Positions 34,370-42,497 of a DNA stretch of 64,000 bases are shown one piece after another. The translations under genes were made by a program, and so were the position numbers. The stretch lies in assembly GCA_965370045.1 (NCBI GenBank), contig CBDUSI010000004.1, positions 1-64,000 of the forward strand, read 5' to 3'. Below the pieces are notes generated by a model that was not told where the DNA came from, did no database searches, and saw only the letters and a list, made by a program, of their open reading frames with translations. Position 1 is the first letter of the stretch; each line of letters opens with the position of its first letter. The DNA comes from CAZONU01 sp965370045. Lineage in GTDB: Bacteria > Planctomycetota > SZUA-567 > JAKLDR01.

Positions 34370-34381
34370 TCGCGGGCGCCG

Positions 34382-36154
34382 TCAGTCACCGGGCGGAAGT
34401 CCGGGAAGCTCGCGGGCCAACGTGCCGTCGGCCCGGACCGGCCGGCCGCTGACCCAGGCGCCAGAAACGGTTTCCTCATCATCGAAATGCAGGTACATGG
34501 TCTGGCTCGGCGCAAAGTCGTAGTAGAAGACGCGCGCCCCGTTCCGGTTCGTGGGCTCGCCTATCAGCTCGATGACCCGGTCCCCGGTAAGCCGGTGGCG
34601 CAGGCATATAGCCCCGACCTGGGCGGCCCTTTCCGGGGAAGAGTCATTCCCGAACCAGTTCTCCAATACCTGGAGCTCGTCCCCGGTCAGCTTCTCGGGG
34701 TTCTGGATTGCGGCCTCCGGCTTTCGAGCTCCCCGCAGCATCATCGGCCCGGTGACCAGCAGGCACAACCATGCCACGGCGCAGGCGGTCAGCCCGGTCA
34801 GCAGCCCGACCTTGAGCCACTCCAGGAAGGTGGCCCGGGTGCGGTAGCGCTTCTCCATCATGCCCAGAGCCACGATGTTGGCGGTGGAGCCGATCATGGT
34901 GATGTTCCCGCCGAAGCAGGCCCCGAAGAGCAGCGCCCACCACAGGGGATGCGGCCCCGAGCCGGCCAGCTGCTTGACCACCGGGATGAAGGCGGCCACG
35001 AAGACCACGTTGTCCACGAAGGCCGAGCCCAGCGCGGAGACCAGCAGCACCGCGGGGGTCAGCAATTCCGCCCGGCCGCCCACCAGGTTGGAAAAGCCCG
35101 CGGCCATCTCCTTGTTGACGCCCACGCTCTCCAGGGTGCCGGCCACCGCGAAGAGCAGCAGGAAGAAGGTCAGGGTCCACCACTCGACCTCGCGTTCGAT
35201 GTAGTGTCGGGCGCGCTCCCGCCGCCAGATCATCAGCAGCCCCGCGGCGATCAGCGGGGCCATATAGAGCACGGCGTTGGCTTCTTCCGTCAGGCCCAGC
35301 AGCCTCTCCAGGCGGTGGTGGGCGGCGATCAGGCCGAGGGTCCCCAGGATGACGATCAGGCCCTTGCCGTAGGGCACGGTCACGGTGGGTCCCAGCCCCA
35401 GGGCGTGCCGCCGCCGGTGAACCATGCGCTCGGTGAGCTGGTTGATTTCCTTGCGATACCAGAACATCAGCAGCCCGACGGTGGAGGTCAGCGAGACCAG
35501 CATCACCGGGAAAGCCCAGATAATGAAGTCCTCGAAGGTCAAGCCCGCCTTGTCACCGATGAGGATGCCCACCGGGTTGCCCAGCATGGTCCCCGCCGAA
35601 CCCACGTTGGTGGCCATGACGCAAATTATGAGGAACGGAGTGGGCCGCACCTTGAGCGTATCGCAGACCTGGAAGATCAACGCGGCCATGAACAGGATGC
35701 TGGTCACCTCGTCCACCGCGCAGGCGGTCAGCGCCGAGACCAAGGTGGTCACCAGCACGAAACGCGGACCGGTCATGCCCTTCATCTTGAGAATGCCCTG
35801 GATTATCCAGGTGAAGAAACCCAGGTCGCGCAGCACCCCGACCACCACCATCATGCCCACCAGGAACATGATAACCTGCAACGAGCTGTGGTGCCGGAAA
35901 CCCTCCAGGGTCAGCGACTTGGTCATCACCAGAGCGGCCAGGCCCAGGAAGGCGATGGCCAGCCGGAAGGTCCAGAAGAACAGCGTAGAGAGGATGATCA
36001 CCAGGAAGACCGTGACCGCGGTGGTCTGGGCGGACGACAGACTCCACTGGAAACGGCAGAGAAGCGCCACGGCACCGGCGGCGGCGGCGATGACCGCCAT
36101 GCGCAGCAGCATGGCGCGCAGGGGCATCACCTGGCTGTCGGCGTCGGTGGTCAT
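34382..36154 (-). CDS. Ion transporter of the NhaD/ArsB/CitM-like (IT) superfamily with C-terminal soluble domain
   Basis: Membrane protein of 590 residues with about 12 helices in two inverted halves. The half-repeats carry the superfamily's polar break motifs: TACAVDEVTSILFMAALIF and VMATNVGSAGTMLGNPVGIL in the first half, SALGSAFVDNVVFVAAFIPV and GACFGGNITMIGSTANIVAL in the second. These fit Na+/H+ antiporter NhaD or ArsB better than dicarboxylate carriers. The last 110 residues are soluble: KLTGDELQVLENWFGNDSS and RLTGDRVIELIGEPTNRNGA with VFYYDFAPSQTMYLHFDDEE, similar to SmpA/OmlA (BamE-like) folds. The EIIA-CBS gene ends 7 nt upstream, so that protein probably controls it. Confidence 0.82.
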   Translation of the reverse strand: MTTDADSQVMPLRAMLLRMAVIAAAAGAVALLCRFQWSLSSAQTTAVTVFLVIILSTLFFWTFRLAIAFLGLAALVMTKSLTLEGFRHHSSLQVIMFLVGMMVVVGVLRDLGFFTWIIQGILKMKGMTGPRFVLVTTLVSALTACAVDEVTSILFMAALIFQVCDTLKVRPTPFLIICVMATNVGSAGTMLGNPVGILIGDKAGLTFEDFIIWAFPVMLVSLTSTVGLLMFWYRKEINQLTERMVHRRRHALGLGPTVTVPYGKGLIVILGTLGLIAAHHRLERLLGLTEEANAVLYMAPLIAAGLLMIWRRERARHYIEREVEWWTLTFFLLLFAVAGTLESVGVNKEMAAGFSNLVGGRAELLTPAVLLVSALGSAFVDNVVFVAAFIPVVKQLAGSGPHPLWWALLFGACFGGNITMIGSTANIVALGMMEKRYRTRATFLEWLKVGLLTGLTACAVAWLCLLVTGPMMLRGARKPEAAIQNPEKLTGDELQVLENWFGNDSSPERAAQVGAICLRHRLTGDRVIELIGEPTNRNGARVFYYDFAPSQTMYLHFDDEETVSGAWVSGRPVRADGTLARELPGLPPGD

Positions 36155-36161
36155 CTCTCTC

Positions 36162-37091
36162 CTAAGCGCGCATGACCTTGTTGATGAAATCCTGCATGGT
36201 GATGACCCCCAGCAGCTTGCGGCCGCGGACCACCAGCACCTGGCGGACCTCGCGCTTCATCATCACCTTGGCGACCTGGACTGCGGGGGTCTTCTCTTCC
36301 ACGGTGGCGTAGCGGTCGCTCATCATCATGATCTCGACCACCGGGGCTTCCGCCTCGGTCTTGAGCACCTCGGCGAAGGGTTCGAAGTGCAGGATGGGCG
36401 AAAGGTCGTCCATCCAGGTGATGTAATCGGGCAGGCATACCCGCAGGAGCTCGTCCTCGCTGACCACCCCGGCGAGGTCGCCCTCCTCGTCGATCACCGG
36501 GATCTCGCTGATGCTCAGGCGAACGAACTCGTCAATGGCCTTGCGCAGCGGATCACTGGTCCTGAGGCGCGGGTAGCTGCGGTTCATCATGTCCCGCGCG
36601 GAAACGTAGTCGGAAAGCTGCCCCCCGTTCTGGTCGAAGGCCTTCCAGACCTCCGCTGGCTCCTCCAACGCGGCGAGATGCTCGACGATGTCCTGGTGCT
36701 GCGAGCAGGCCCGGGCCAGGGCCGCCTGGGCCTGAAGGTAGCCGCCGGGATCCTCGGCGGGAGTGAGGATCAGCACGATCAGCCTGGCGGGGTGCTCGTC
36801 GGGCGTGGGGAAAGTGATGCCCTCGCGGCTGGTGGCCACGGCCACGTGCAGGCCGGGCAGGCCCTCCAGGCGCGCGTGTGGCACCACGATGCCCGGCGCC
36901 AGCGCGGTGGGGCCCAGCTTCTCGCGCGCCAGCACCAGGCGGTAGGCCTCGCCGATGTCGCTGAGGTCTCCGGTGACGGCAACCAACTCCACTAGCCGCT
37001 TGATGGCCTCGTCGCGGCCCACGCCGGTAAGGTTACAGATTACCTGTTCGGGACCGAAGAGCGAGGAGAACTTGATACCCTTGTCCGGCAC
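36162..37091 (-). CDS. PTS EIIA (fructose/Ntr-type) domain fused to CBS pair
   Basis: Protein of 309 residues. Residues 1-155 are a PTS_EIIA type 2 domain with the phosphorylatable His72 in GIVVPHARLEGLPGLHVAVA. Residues about 165-309 contain two CBS repeats (SARDMMNRSYPRLRTSDPLR, VIDEEGDLAGVVSEDELL; MMMSDRYATVEEKTPAVQVA, VVRGRKLLGVITMQDFINKV) that usually bind adenylates. It should act as a regulator, not a sugar carrier, because no EIIB/EIIC is present. It is the first gene of an operon with the ion transporter, like EIIA(Ntr)-type proteins that control ion transport. Confidence 0.88.
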   Translation of the reverse strand: MPDKGIKFSSLFGPEQVICNLTGVGRDEAIKRLVELVAVTGDLSDIGEAYRLVLAREKLGPTALAPGIVVPHARLEGLPGLHVAVATSREGITFPTPDEHPARLIVLILTPAEDPGGYLQAQAALARACSQHQDIVEHLAALEEPAEVWKAFDQNGGQLSDYVSARDMMNRSYPRLRTSDPLRKAIDEFVRLSISEIPVIDEEGDLAGVVSEDELLRVCLPDYITWMDDLSPILHFEPFAEVLKTEAEAPVVEIMMMSDRYATVEEKTPAVQVAKVMMKREVRQVLVVRGRKLLGVITMQDFINKVMRA

Positions 37092-37211
37092 GGAGGCACC
37101 TCACAGGAGTTCAGACTGTACAGCCCGGCGGCACCAATGCTAATTGGCAAACGGGCGGCGCGCAAGGACCTGTTGGATTGCGCGGGGGCCGGTCCTTCTC
37201 CATTGCAGCAG

Positions 37212-37955
37212 TCAGGGGGTCTGTGGAGGCGACGTCTCGCTGCCGGACGGCGCCGCGCCCAGCCACTTCATGCGTCCGGCGCCCCGGTAGATGAAGTATC
37301 CGGCGAAGCCGATCAGGAAGATGCCGCAGATGACGATCAGCAGCCGGTAGACGCGGTCTGTCAATAGCCGGCGGCCCCTGGAGACCGTCCAGGTCACCAT
37401 CCAGTACCAGAGCAGGTCCGCGGTGATGTGCGCCACGAAGAAGACCGCTATGCCCCGCCAGCCCAGGGTGGCGGCGAGCGTGACGCAGAAGAGCCCCGTG
37501 GTGATCCACCACGCGATCCAGTAGGGATTGGCCAGGCTGACCAGCGCCCCGGAGAGCACCGCACTCGCGGCGGCCAGCCGTCGCCGGCCGGGCGCGTCCT
37601 TGTCCCGGGCCTGGGTGAGGCTCGCCGCGCTGGCCTTTCCGACGCTGCGCAGCATCAAGAACCCCATGGCCAGGAGCATGGCCCCGCCCACGAAGGCCAC
37701 CGCCGCGAACGGCACGTCGCGCTTGAGAAACTGGCCCAGCCCCAGGTACACCAGCACCACCACCGTGGCTTCCAGTATCCCGTGCCCCAGGGTCAAGAGT
37801 GGCCCGGCGCGGTGACCCTGGCGAGCACCCTCGCGCACCGCGGCGACCAGCAGGGGCCCGGGCATCAGCGCCCCGGAGAGGGCTATCACGAACGAGCCGG
37901 CGGCCAGCCCCACCAACCCCGCGGCCTCGACCCAGTTGCTGAGAAAATCGGGCAA
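37212..37955 (-). CDS. LysE-family exporter
   Basis: Membrane protein of 247 residues with six helices. The start is a TTG at 37955 preceded by GAGGAGAG; no ATG gives the first helix. Family signature near the start: VIALSGALMPGPLLVAAVRE, then HRAGPLLTLGHGILEATVVV. A later segment, SLANPYWIAWWITTGL, is the other LysE landmark. The family exports basic amino acids, threonine or homoserine, and other metabolites; the substrate cannot be told. It is divergent from the cyclase gene at 38091, with 135 nt between. Confidence 0.85.
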   Translation of the reverse strand: MPDFLSNWVEAAGLVGLAAGSFVIALSGALMPGPLLVAAVREGARQGHRAGPLLTLGHGILEATVVVLVYLGLGQFLKRDVPFAAVAFVGGAMLLAMGFLMLRSVGKASAASLTQARDKDAPGRRRLAAASAVLSGALVSLANPYWIAWWITTGLFCVTLAATLGWRGIAVFFVAHITADLLWYWMVTWTVSRGRRLLTDRVYRLLIVICGIFLIGFAGYFIYRGAGRMKWLGAAPSGSETSPPQTP

Positions 37956-38018
37956 GTGTTCTCTCCTCGCGACAATTGTAACCGGGCGGGGCGGACAAGC
38001 GGGGACGTTTTTCCACTG

Positions 38019-38047
38019 TGGACCGGCCGCGCCGCGCGGCGTAGAAT
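38019..38047 (+). promoter_or_regulatory. Promoter for the class III cyclase gene
   Basis: TGGACC (38019-38024), 17 nt, TAGAAT (38042-38047). A GGAGGAGGAG ribosome site precedes the TTG at 38091. The -35 box is only a fair match. Confidence 0.45.
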
Positions 38048-38090
38048 GTGCCCAGCGGGGCGCGGCGCGTCCCCGGAGGAGGAGAGGCCC

Positions 38091-39389
38091 TTGCCCGGCG
38101 AGGACCCCCACAGCGACCGCTTCTACAAGAGCCTGATCAGCGAGATACGCCGCTCGCGGCGGCCGGTGACCATCATGTTCACCGACGTGGAGGGCTCCAC
38201 GCACTACTGGGACGCGCACGGGGACGTCAAGGGCCGGCTGATGGTCGACCTGCACAACCGCCTGATCTGCCCGGTCATCACCCGCTACCGTGGCAAGGTG
38301 GTCAAGCACGTGGGCGACGCGATCATGGCCTCCTTCACCTCGCCGGGGAACGCGCTCAAGGCAGCCATCGGGATTCAGCAGATTCTGCACCAGCGCCGCA
38401 GCAAGGAGGGCAGCCTGCTCCCCAAGGTGCGCGTCGGCGTGCACACCGGCAAGGCGCTGGTGGAGAGCGATGACGTCTTCGGCGACATGGTCAACGTGGC
38501 CGCCAGGGTGGGGGACTACGCCAAGGGCTGCGAGATATGCGTCTCGGGCAGCACCGCCGCCAAAGTGAAGAAGAAGGCCTTCAAGCTGGCCAAGACCGGA
38601 TCGTTCCTGCCCAAGGGCAAGCGCAAGCCGATCACCATCTACGAGTGCCAGTGGCGGGCGCACCCCAGCCTGATCGACGACGTGGACGAGCGCCGCCCGC
38701 TGCCGCTTATCCGCCGGCAGAAGCTGGAGCTCGCCGGCTACTTCCTGGCCGCGATGGGCGTCTTCTATTTTCTGTGCCACCGCTACGCGCGCCACCTGGC
38801 GCTCGACAACGAACGCCTGGCCGTGCTGGCCCGCAAGCTCTGGGCCGCCAACCTGTCCATATCGCTTGTGCTGGCGGCGGTCGCCGCCGCGGCCCTGGGC
38901 CTCCTGGTCTGGCGAAAAGCGCGTTCCAGCCAGCTTCCTTTTCGCATACTCAAGGGCGGGTTCGGGTTCGCGGTGGCCTTCACCCTTTTCTACCTGCCGG
39001 CCGAGTTCCTGCCCCTGGACATCGGTCCCAAGTGGGACGAGGAGATTGATGGCGCGCGGCACCCCTTCGTCCGCGTCGAGCAGGACGAAGTCGGGGTCCA
39101 CCAGGAGCCAGTGCAGACCTCGCCGACGGTCGGCAGGGCCAACGCGGGCGACATCCTGATTCTCGCGACCGTGGCCGACAAGGGCAAGCGCAGCTGGTTC
39201 AAGGTGCTGCTTGACCGGGACGTGTACGGCTGGATTCCCGAGGAGGTCCCGCCCACGATTGGCGAGCCGGGCCGGCGGCTGGCGACCATCACCGAGTTCT
39301 CGTTCAAGTACAGGGACCTCTACGCGCTGGCCGCCGGACTGCTGGGCTTCCTGTGGGGCGCGCTGAGCTTCAGAATCCGGCCGGCTTGA
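38091..39389 (+). CDS. Membrane-bound class III adenylate/guanylate cyclase with SH3-like domain
   Basis: Protein of 432 residues from a TTG start after a strong ribosome site. The cyclase domain comes first (about 20-190): metal-binding Asp32 in TIMFTDVEGSTHYWD, second metal Asp in KHVGDAIMASFTSPGNALKA, and VRVGVHTGKALVESDDVFGD with NVAARVGDY. Then come three membrane helices (YFLAAMGVFYFLCHRYA; LSISLVLAAVAAAALGLLVW; FGFAVAFTLFYLPAEF), an extracytoplasmic SH3-like domain (EPVQTSPTVGRANAGDILIL, KRSWFKVLLDRDVYGWIPEE) and a last helix (YALAAGLLGFLWGALSF). The layout, catalytic domain first and sensor last, is the reverse of most receptor cyclases. It would make cAMP or cGMP in response to cell-wall contact; nucleotide preference is not clear. 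Confidence 0.85.
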   Translation: MPGEDPHSDRFYKSLISEIRRSRRPVTIMFTDVEGSTHYWDAHGDVKGRLMVDLHNRLICPVITRYRGKVVKHVGDAIMASFTSPGNALKAAIGIQQILHQRRSKEGSLLPKVRVGVHTGKALVESDDVFGDMVNVAARVGDYAKGCEICVSGSTAAKVKKKAFKLAKTGSFLPKGKRKPITIYECQWRAHPSLIDDVDERRPLPLIRRQKLELAGYFLAAMGVFYFLCHRYARHLALDNERLAVLARKLWAANLSISLVLAAVAAAALGLLVWRKARSSQLPFRILKGGFGFAVAFTLFYLPAEFLPLDIGPKWDEEIDGARHPFVRVEQDEVGVHQEPVQTSPTVGRANAGDILILATVADKGKRSWFKVLLDRDVYGWIPEEVPPTIGEPGRRLATITEFSFKYRDLYALAAGLLGFLWGALSFRIRPA

Positions 39390-39402
39390 GGGGAGAGGGG
39401 AC

Positions 39403-39801
39403 TTGAGCAAGTCGCAGCGGTTCGAGTTGATGATCACGATAACTCCGGACCTGCGTACGCTGTTCTCCGCATTCGCGCGCGTGTTGGGCGTTAAGTTCAA
39501 AGAGGAGGAAGTCGCGCACATCTTCGTTGACGCTGAGACAGACCCCGAAGGGTTCGTGGACTCCTCTGAGAAGAGCTATGTATTCTATGACAGGGGCAAG
39601 CTGGTGGTCAGGGGTGAAGTTGGCGAATATGAACCCGAAACCATAGAACTTGTCATAGAAGGGGCCAAGCGGTTTCACGGCAAGCTGTCACAGGTCTACA
39701 AGGATTTCGAATGGCTCTCAGGAGCCTGCGAACGGTCCGGCGAAGAAAACATGGCGCTCTTCAGGAAGGCAACCGCCGGCATCGTCGACTGGGATAAGTA
39801 A
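39403..39801 (+). CDS. Small soluble protein, unknown function
   Basis: Protein of 132 residues starting at a TTG with a GGGAGAGGGG ribosome site, 13 nt after the cyclase stop. Charged, mixed alpha/beta, no signal or membrane segment. It has fewer G/C third positions than its neighbours (many AAG/GAA/GTC mixed with GTT, TAT, CAT), suggesting a different history. A YVFYDRGKLVVRGEVGEYEP segment stands out. It may be an accessory of the cyclase, but only the spacing suggests this. Confidence 0.65.
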   Translation: MSKSQRFELMITITPDLRTLFSAFARVLGVKFKEEEVAHIFVDAETDPEGFVDSSEKSYVFYDRGKLVVRGEVGEYEPETIELVIEGAKRFHGKLSQVYKDFEWLSGACERSGEENMALFRKATAGIVDWDK

Positions 39802-39862
39802 GCCGCCTGTCGCACTACTTCCCTGCGGCTTGAGCGTCGGCCCGTGGAATTCCCCCGCCCGC

Positions 39863-41269
39863 TCAGGCGATGATTTCCACCTCGCCGAGCTCGTACCAGC
39901 CATCGTCGGCGCGGCCCTCGTTGGCCAGCAGGACCCGCGGGCGGCGGTCGTGCGGACAGAGCAGCGCGGTGCGCAGCCGGTAGCGGCCGGGGGCCGCGTC
40001 CGGCGGAAGCGGCAGGTCCTTTTCGATGTGCTGATAGCCGGGCAGCCAGCCGGCGGTGCTGGCGGCCAGCTCCAGGACGTGCTCGGCCTTCTCGCTCTTG
40101 AGCCCCAGCGCCGCGGGGTATCCCGCGTACGGCGGGGCCACGCCGCGGTTCTCCCAGGTAGCTTCGACGTGCAGACCCTCACCGGCGCGCACCTCGGCTG
40201 GCCAGACCAGCCGGCGCAGGGCGATGCGGTAGCCCATGTTCCCGAGCAGGCGGTTGATCTGGGGCCAATACTCCTCGGGCACCGCCGAGGACTTCAGGTT
40301 GATCGAGGTCACGTGCCAGCGGAGCGCCTGGTCGACTATGTAATCGATGTCCCAGCCCTCGTCGAACCACTTGCCCATCACCCAGCAGGTCTCCAGCGAG
40401 ACCGGGCCGCGCTTCCAGGCCTCCTGCGTCCCGGCGGCGCACAGCGCCTGGTTGTAGAAGTCGAGCATGTGGTTCCACTCGGGGTTGAAGCCGCCCATGT
40501 CTCCCCAGCAGTCCAGCCGCCAGCCGCAGCCCCGCTCGCAGGCGTAGGCCATCCGCGGGTGCTTGGAGATGAGCATGGCCTTGCGGGTCGTGGGCCAGGC
40601 CTCCAGGCAGAGGTCGATGCCTCTCTCCCACAGCTCCGGCGGACCCATGCGGCCGTCCGAGCGGTGCCACTCGCCCCAGTGTCCGAAGAGGGCCACGTCT
40701 ATCATGTTGATCCGCGGGTCGCCGTCGTAGCGCTCGCCGATTGCGCGGATCATCCCCCCGAAGTGATCCAGGTAGGCGGGGTCCTCGTAGTCCGGCAGCC
40801 ACTTGCCGGCCGCGCCGCCGGGCGGCGGGCCTGAGGGCCCCGCGGACCACTCGTCTATCTGCCGGCCCTTGGCCGTCCCGCCGCGCCCGACCTTCTCCTT
40901 GTACCAGTCGGGGACGGTGACCTCCCCGTTGTGGGGCATGATGCGCAGGTCGAGCTGCTGGCCGCGGGCGGCCGCCGAGCGGCAGGCGTTCTCGATGATC
41001 TCCCAGCGCACGACGCCGGGCTCGGGGTTGAGCGTCGCCCAGTACCAGCGGCAGTAGGCGATGGTGGTCTCCGGGAAGTCCGGGGCGGGGGCGGGCCGGC
41101 AGTCACCGGGCGGCGCGCCGGCATGCGGGAACTCCTCGGGGCCGAACTCTGACCACGTCTGCCCGGGAAAGAGCGGGTCGCCGTTGAAGCGCTGGAAGGT
41201 GGTGAACCCCATGTTGGGGTTCACCAGCAAGTCGTCGATCAGCTTGGGACGGGCCTTGCGCGTATCCAT
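39863..41269 (-). CDS. DUF4832-type glycosidase-like protein
   Basis: Protein of 468 residues without signal peptide. A TIM-barrel-like N-terminal region (LLVNPNMGFTTFQRFNG; TTIAYCRWYWATLNPEPGVV; DPRINMIDVALFGHWGEWH; KAMLISKHPRMAYACERG) matches the DUF4832 pattern of a NPxxGF start and a GxWGEWH loop, in which Glu could be catalytic. The C-terminal 110 residues form an immunoglobulin-like beta domain (LRRLVWPAEVRAGEGLHVEA; VTWENRG-type strand). Relatives are annotated as beta-galactosidase- or glycoside-hydrolase-like; activity is unknown. It lies 27 nt after the TSUP permease gene in the same operon. Confidence 0.75.
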   Translation of the reverse strand: MDTRKARPKLIDDLLVNPNMGFTTFQRFNGDPLFPGQTWSEFGPEEFPHAGAPPGDCRPAPAPDFPETTIAYCRWYWATLNPEPGVVRWEIIENACRSAAARGQQLDLRIMPHNGEVTVPDWYKEKVGRGGTAKGRQIDEWSAGPSGPPPGGAAGKWLPDYEDPAYLDHFGGMIRAIGERYDGDPRINMIDVALFGHWGEWHRSDGRMGPPELWERGIDLCLEAWPTTRKAMLISKHPRMAYACERGCGWRLDCWGDMGGFNPEWNHMLDFYNQALCAAGTQEAWKRGPVSLETCWVMGKWFDEGWDIDYIVDQALRWHVTSINLKSSAVPEEYWPQINRLLGNMGYRIALRRLVWPAEVRAGEGLHVEATWENRGVAPPYAGYPAALGLKSEKAEHVLELAASTAGWLPGYQHIEKDLPLPPDAAPGRYRLRTALLCPHDRRPRVLLANEGRADDGWYELGEVEIIA

Positions 41270-41296
41270 CGCTTCAGACTCCCCCTCAGACTCCCC

Positions 41297-42025
41297 CTAA
41301 ACTCCCCACGTCGCCTTGACCAGCAGCCTGATCCCCAGGAGCACCAGCAGCACCAGCATTATCTTGCGGAAGAGCTTGGGATTTATGTACCTGTCCAGCA
41401 GCAGGCCGGCAGTGATCCCCACGGCCAGCCCGGGCAGCGAGGCCAGGTAGCCCTTGAAGACCTGCGCGGTGAGGTTCCCGTAAATCGCGTGGGTTATCAA
41501 TATGACCACGTTGCAGGCCGAGAAAAACCCCTGGAGGTTGGCCTTGAACTCCTCGCGGTCCCACTTGCGGCAGCTCCCGTAGACGATTACCGGGGGTCCG
41601 TTGGTCGAATAAGCCCCGCCGAGCAGCCCGGCGAGGAAGCCCGCGCCGTACGCCCAGGCGTTGTGCTTGAGCTCGGGCATCTTCGGCTGCGCCAGGGCGT
41701 AAAGGGCGTAGGCCACCAGCACGGCGCCCAGCAGCCCCAAGACCACGTTCTCGTTCATGCGCCTCAGGCCGTAGACGCCGATGGGGATGCCGATGAAGGC
41801 GGTCAGCGCCAGGCGCCACATCGCGCCCAGCCGCAGGGAGCGCCGGTAGCGAATCAGGAGCACTATCTGCATGGTCCCGGAGGCCAGGGCCATGAGCGGC
41901 GCGGCCTCCCGCGGGCCAACTATGGTCAGCAGGAAGGGCATGGCCACCAGCGCGGAACCGAAGCCGGAGAGGCTCTGCGCAAACGAACCGGCCAGCAGGA
42001 CCAGGGCGATCAGCACGTACTCCAT
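41297..42025 (-). CDS. TSUP (TauE/SafE) family permease
   Basis: Membrane protein of 242 residues with seven to eight helices. Family features: LAGSFAQSLSGFGSALVAMP FLL in helix 1-2, PLMALASGTMQIVLLIRYRR, FIGIPIGVYGLRRMNENVVL and the second-half repeat GFLAGLLGGAYSTNGPPVIV. TSUP proteins export sulfite, sulfoacetate or other anions. The next gene in the operon is DUF4832, so a sugar-acid or sulfonate substrate is possible but speculative. The ATG is 9 nt after a -10 box. Confidence 0.85.
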   Translation of the reverse strand: MEYVLIALVLLAGSFAQSLSGFGSALVAMPFLLTIVGPREAAPLMALASGTMQIVLLIRYRRSLRLGAMWRLALTAFIGIPIGVYGLRRMNENVVLGLLGAVLVAYALYALAQPKMPELKHNAWAYGAGFLAGLLGGAYSTNGPPVIVYGSCRKWDREEFKANLQGFFSACNVVILITHAIYGNLTAQVFKGYLASLPGLAVGITAGLLLDRYINPKLFRKIMLVLLVLLGIRLLVKATWGV

Positions 42026-42034
42026 GGGGCCGGG

Positions 42035-42063
42035 ATTCTAGCCGCCGCCGGGCCGCGCGGCAA
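42035..42063 (-). promoter_or_regulatory. Promoter for the TSUP/DUF4832 operon
   Basis: Minus strand TTGCCG (42063-42058), 17 nt, TAGAAT (42040-42035), then 9 nt to the ATG at 42025; the 5' leader would be only about two bases. Confidence 0.55.
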
Positions 42064-42141
42064 GCGTGCCGACTGCGCGACGCGCTCGGCGACCTGGCCG
42101 GCGACGAGGATATCCGCATCACCATCGGCAAGTCGGTATAG
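42057..42141 (+). pseudogene. Possible 3' end of a lost gene
   Basis: One plus-strand frame reads QACRLRDALGDLAGDEDIRI, then TIGKSV and a stop at 42139-42141, with the third-position G/C bias of real genes here. No start is available and the upstream part is missing. This may be chance; it is listed because the 42026-42221 gap has no other explanation. Confidence 0.2.
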
Positions 42142-42221
42142 AGCAGCGCGTTGCTCCTCGAATCGGAACTCCCTGGATCAGAACGTCCCGCCGTTCTTGA
42201 CCCACGACTGGGGCCCGCGCC

Positions 42222-42497
42222 TCAGATTTCGCCTTTTCCGCGACCTTCCGGCGGGACAGGGGAGCTTGCTTCGTGGCGGGCCTGCTCTTCACGCAGCAGC
42301 GTGACCAGTTTCTTGAGACGCCAGGCAATCAGCGCGAGCACTCCAAGCACCAGCACCAGCAGAAGCAGGGCGCCGGTCGGAAAGGCGCGCTCGCGGGGAT
42401 AGGCCGCCGCCGGGGGCGCCCCGAAGGCATCGGAGCGATACCGTGCCGTGATCGCTCCGCTGGCGTCCGCCCCGGCCGCCTTCGGACAACAGATCAC
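42222..42497 (-). CDS. Small single-pass membrane protein coupled to the sigma-GH84 gene
   Basis: Protein of 91 residues starting at a GTG that overlaps the stop of the sigma-GH84 gene (GTGA at 42497-42494). After a 40-residue N-terminal part comes one membrane helix (GALLLLVLVLGVLALIAW), then a basic, amphipathic stretch (RLKKLVTLLREEQARHE) and a Pro/Ser tail. It may be a partner of the fusion protein at the membrane. Because it is small and in G+C-rich DNA, a spurious frame cannot be excluded; the coupled start and membrane helix support it. Confidence 0.5.
   Translation of the reverse strand: MICCPKAAGADASGAITARYRSDAFGAPPAAAYPRERAFPTGALLLLVLVLGVLALIAWRLKKLVTLLREEQARHEASSPVPPEGRGKGEI

Noticed and set aside
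37212..39521. A 769-residue minus-strand frame covering both lysE and the antisense of the cyclase
   Set aside because: Only the C-terminal third (37212-37955) encodes a recognisable protein. The rest is antisense to the cyclase gene and is a product of G+C-rich codon use.
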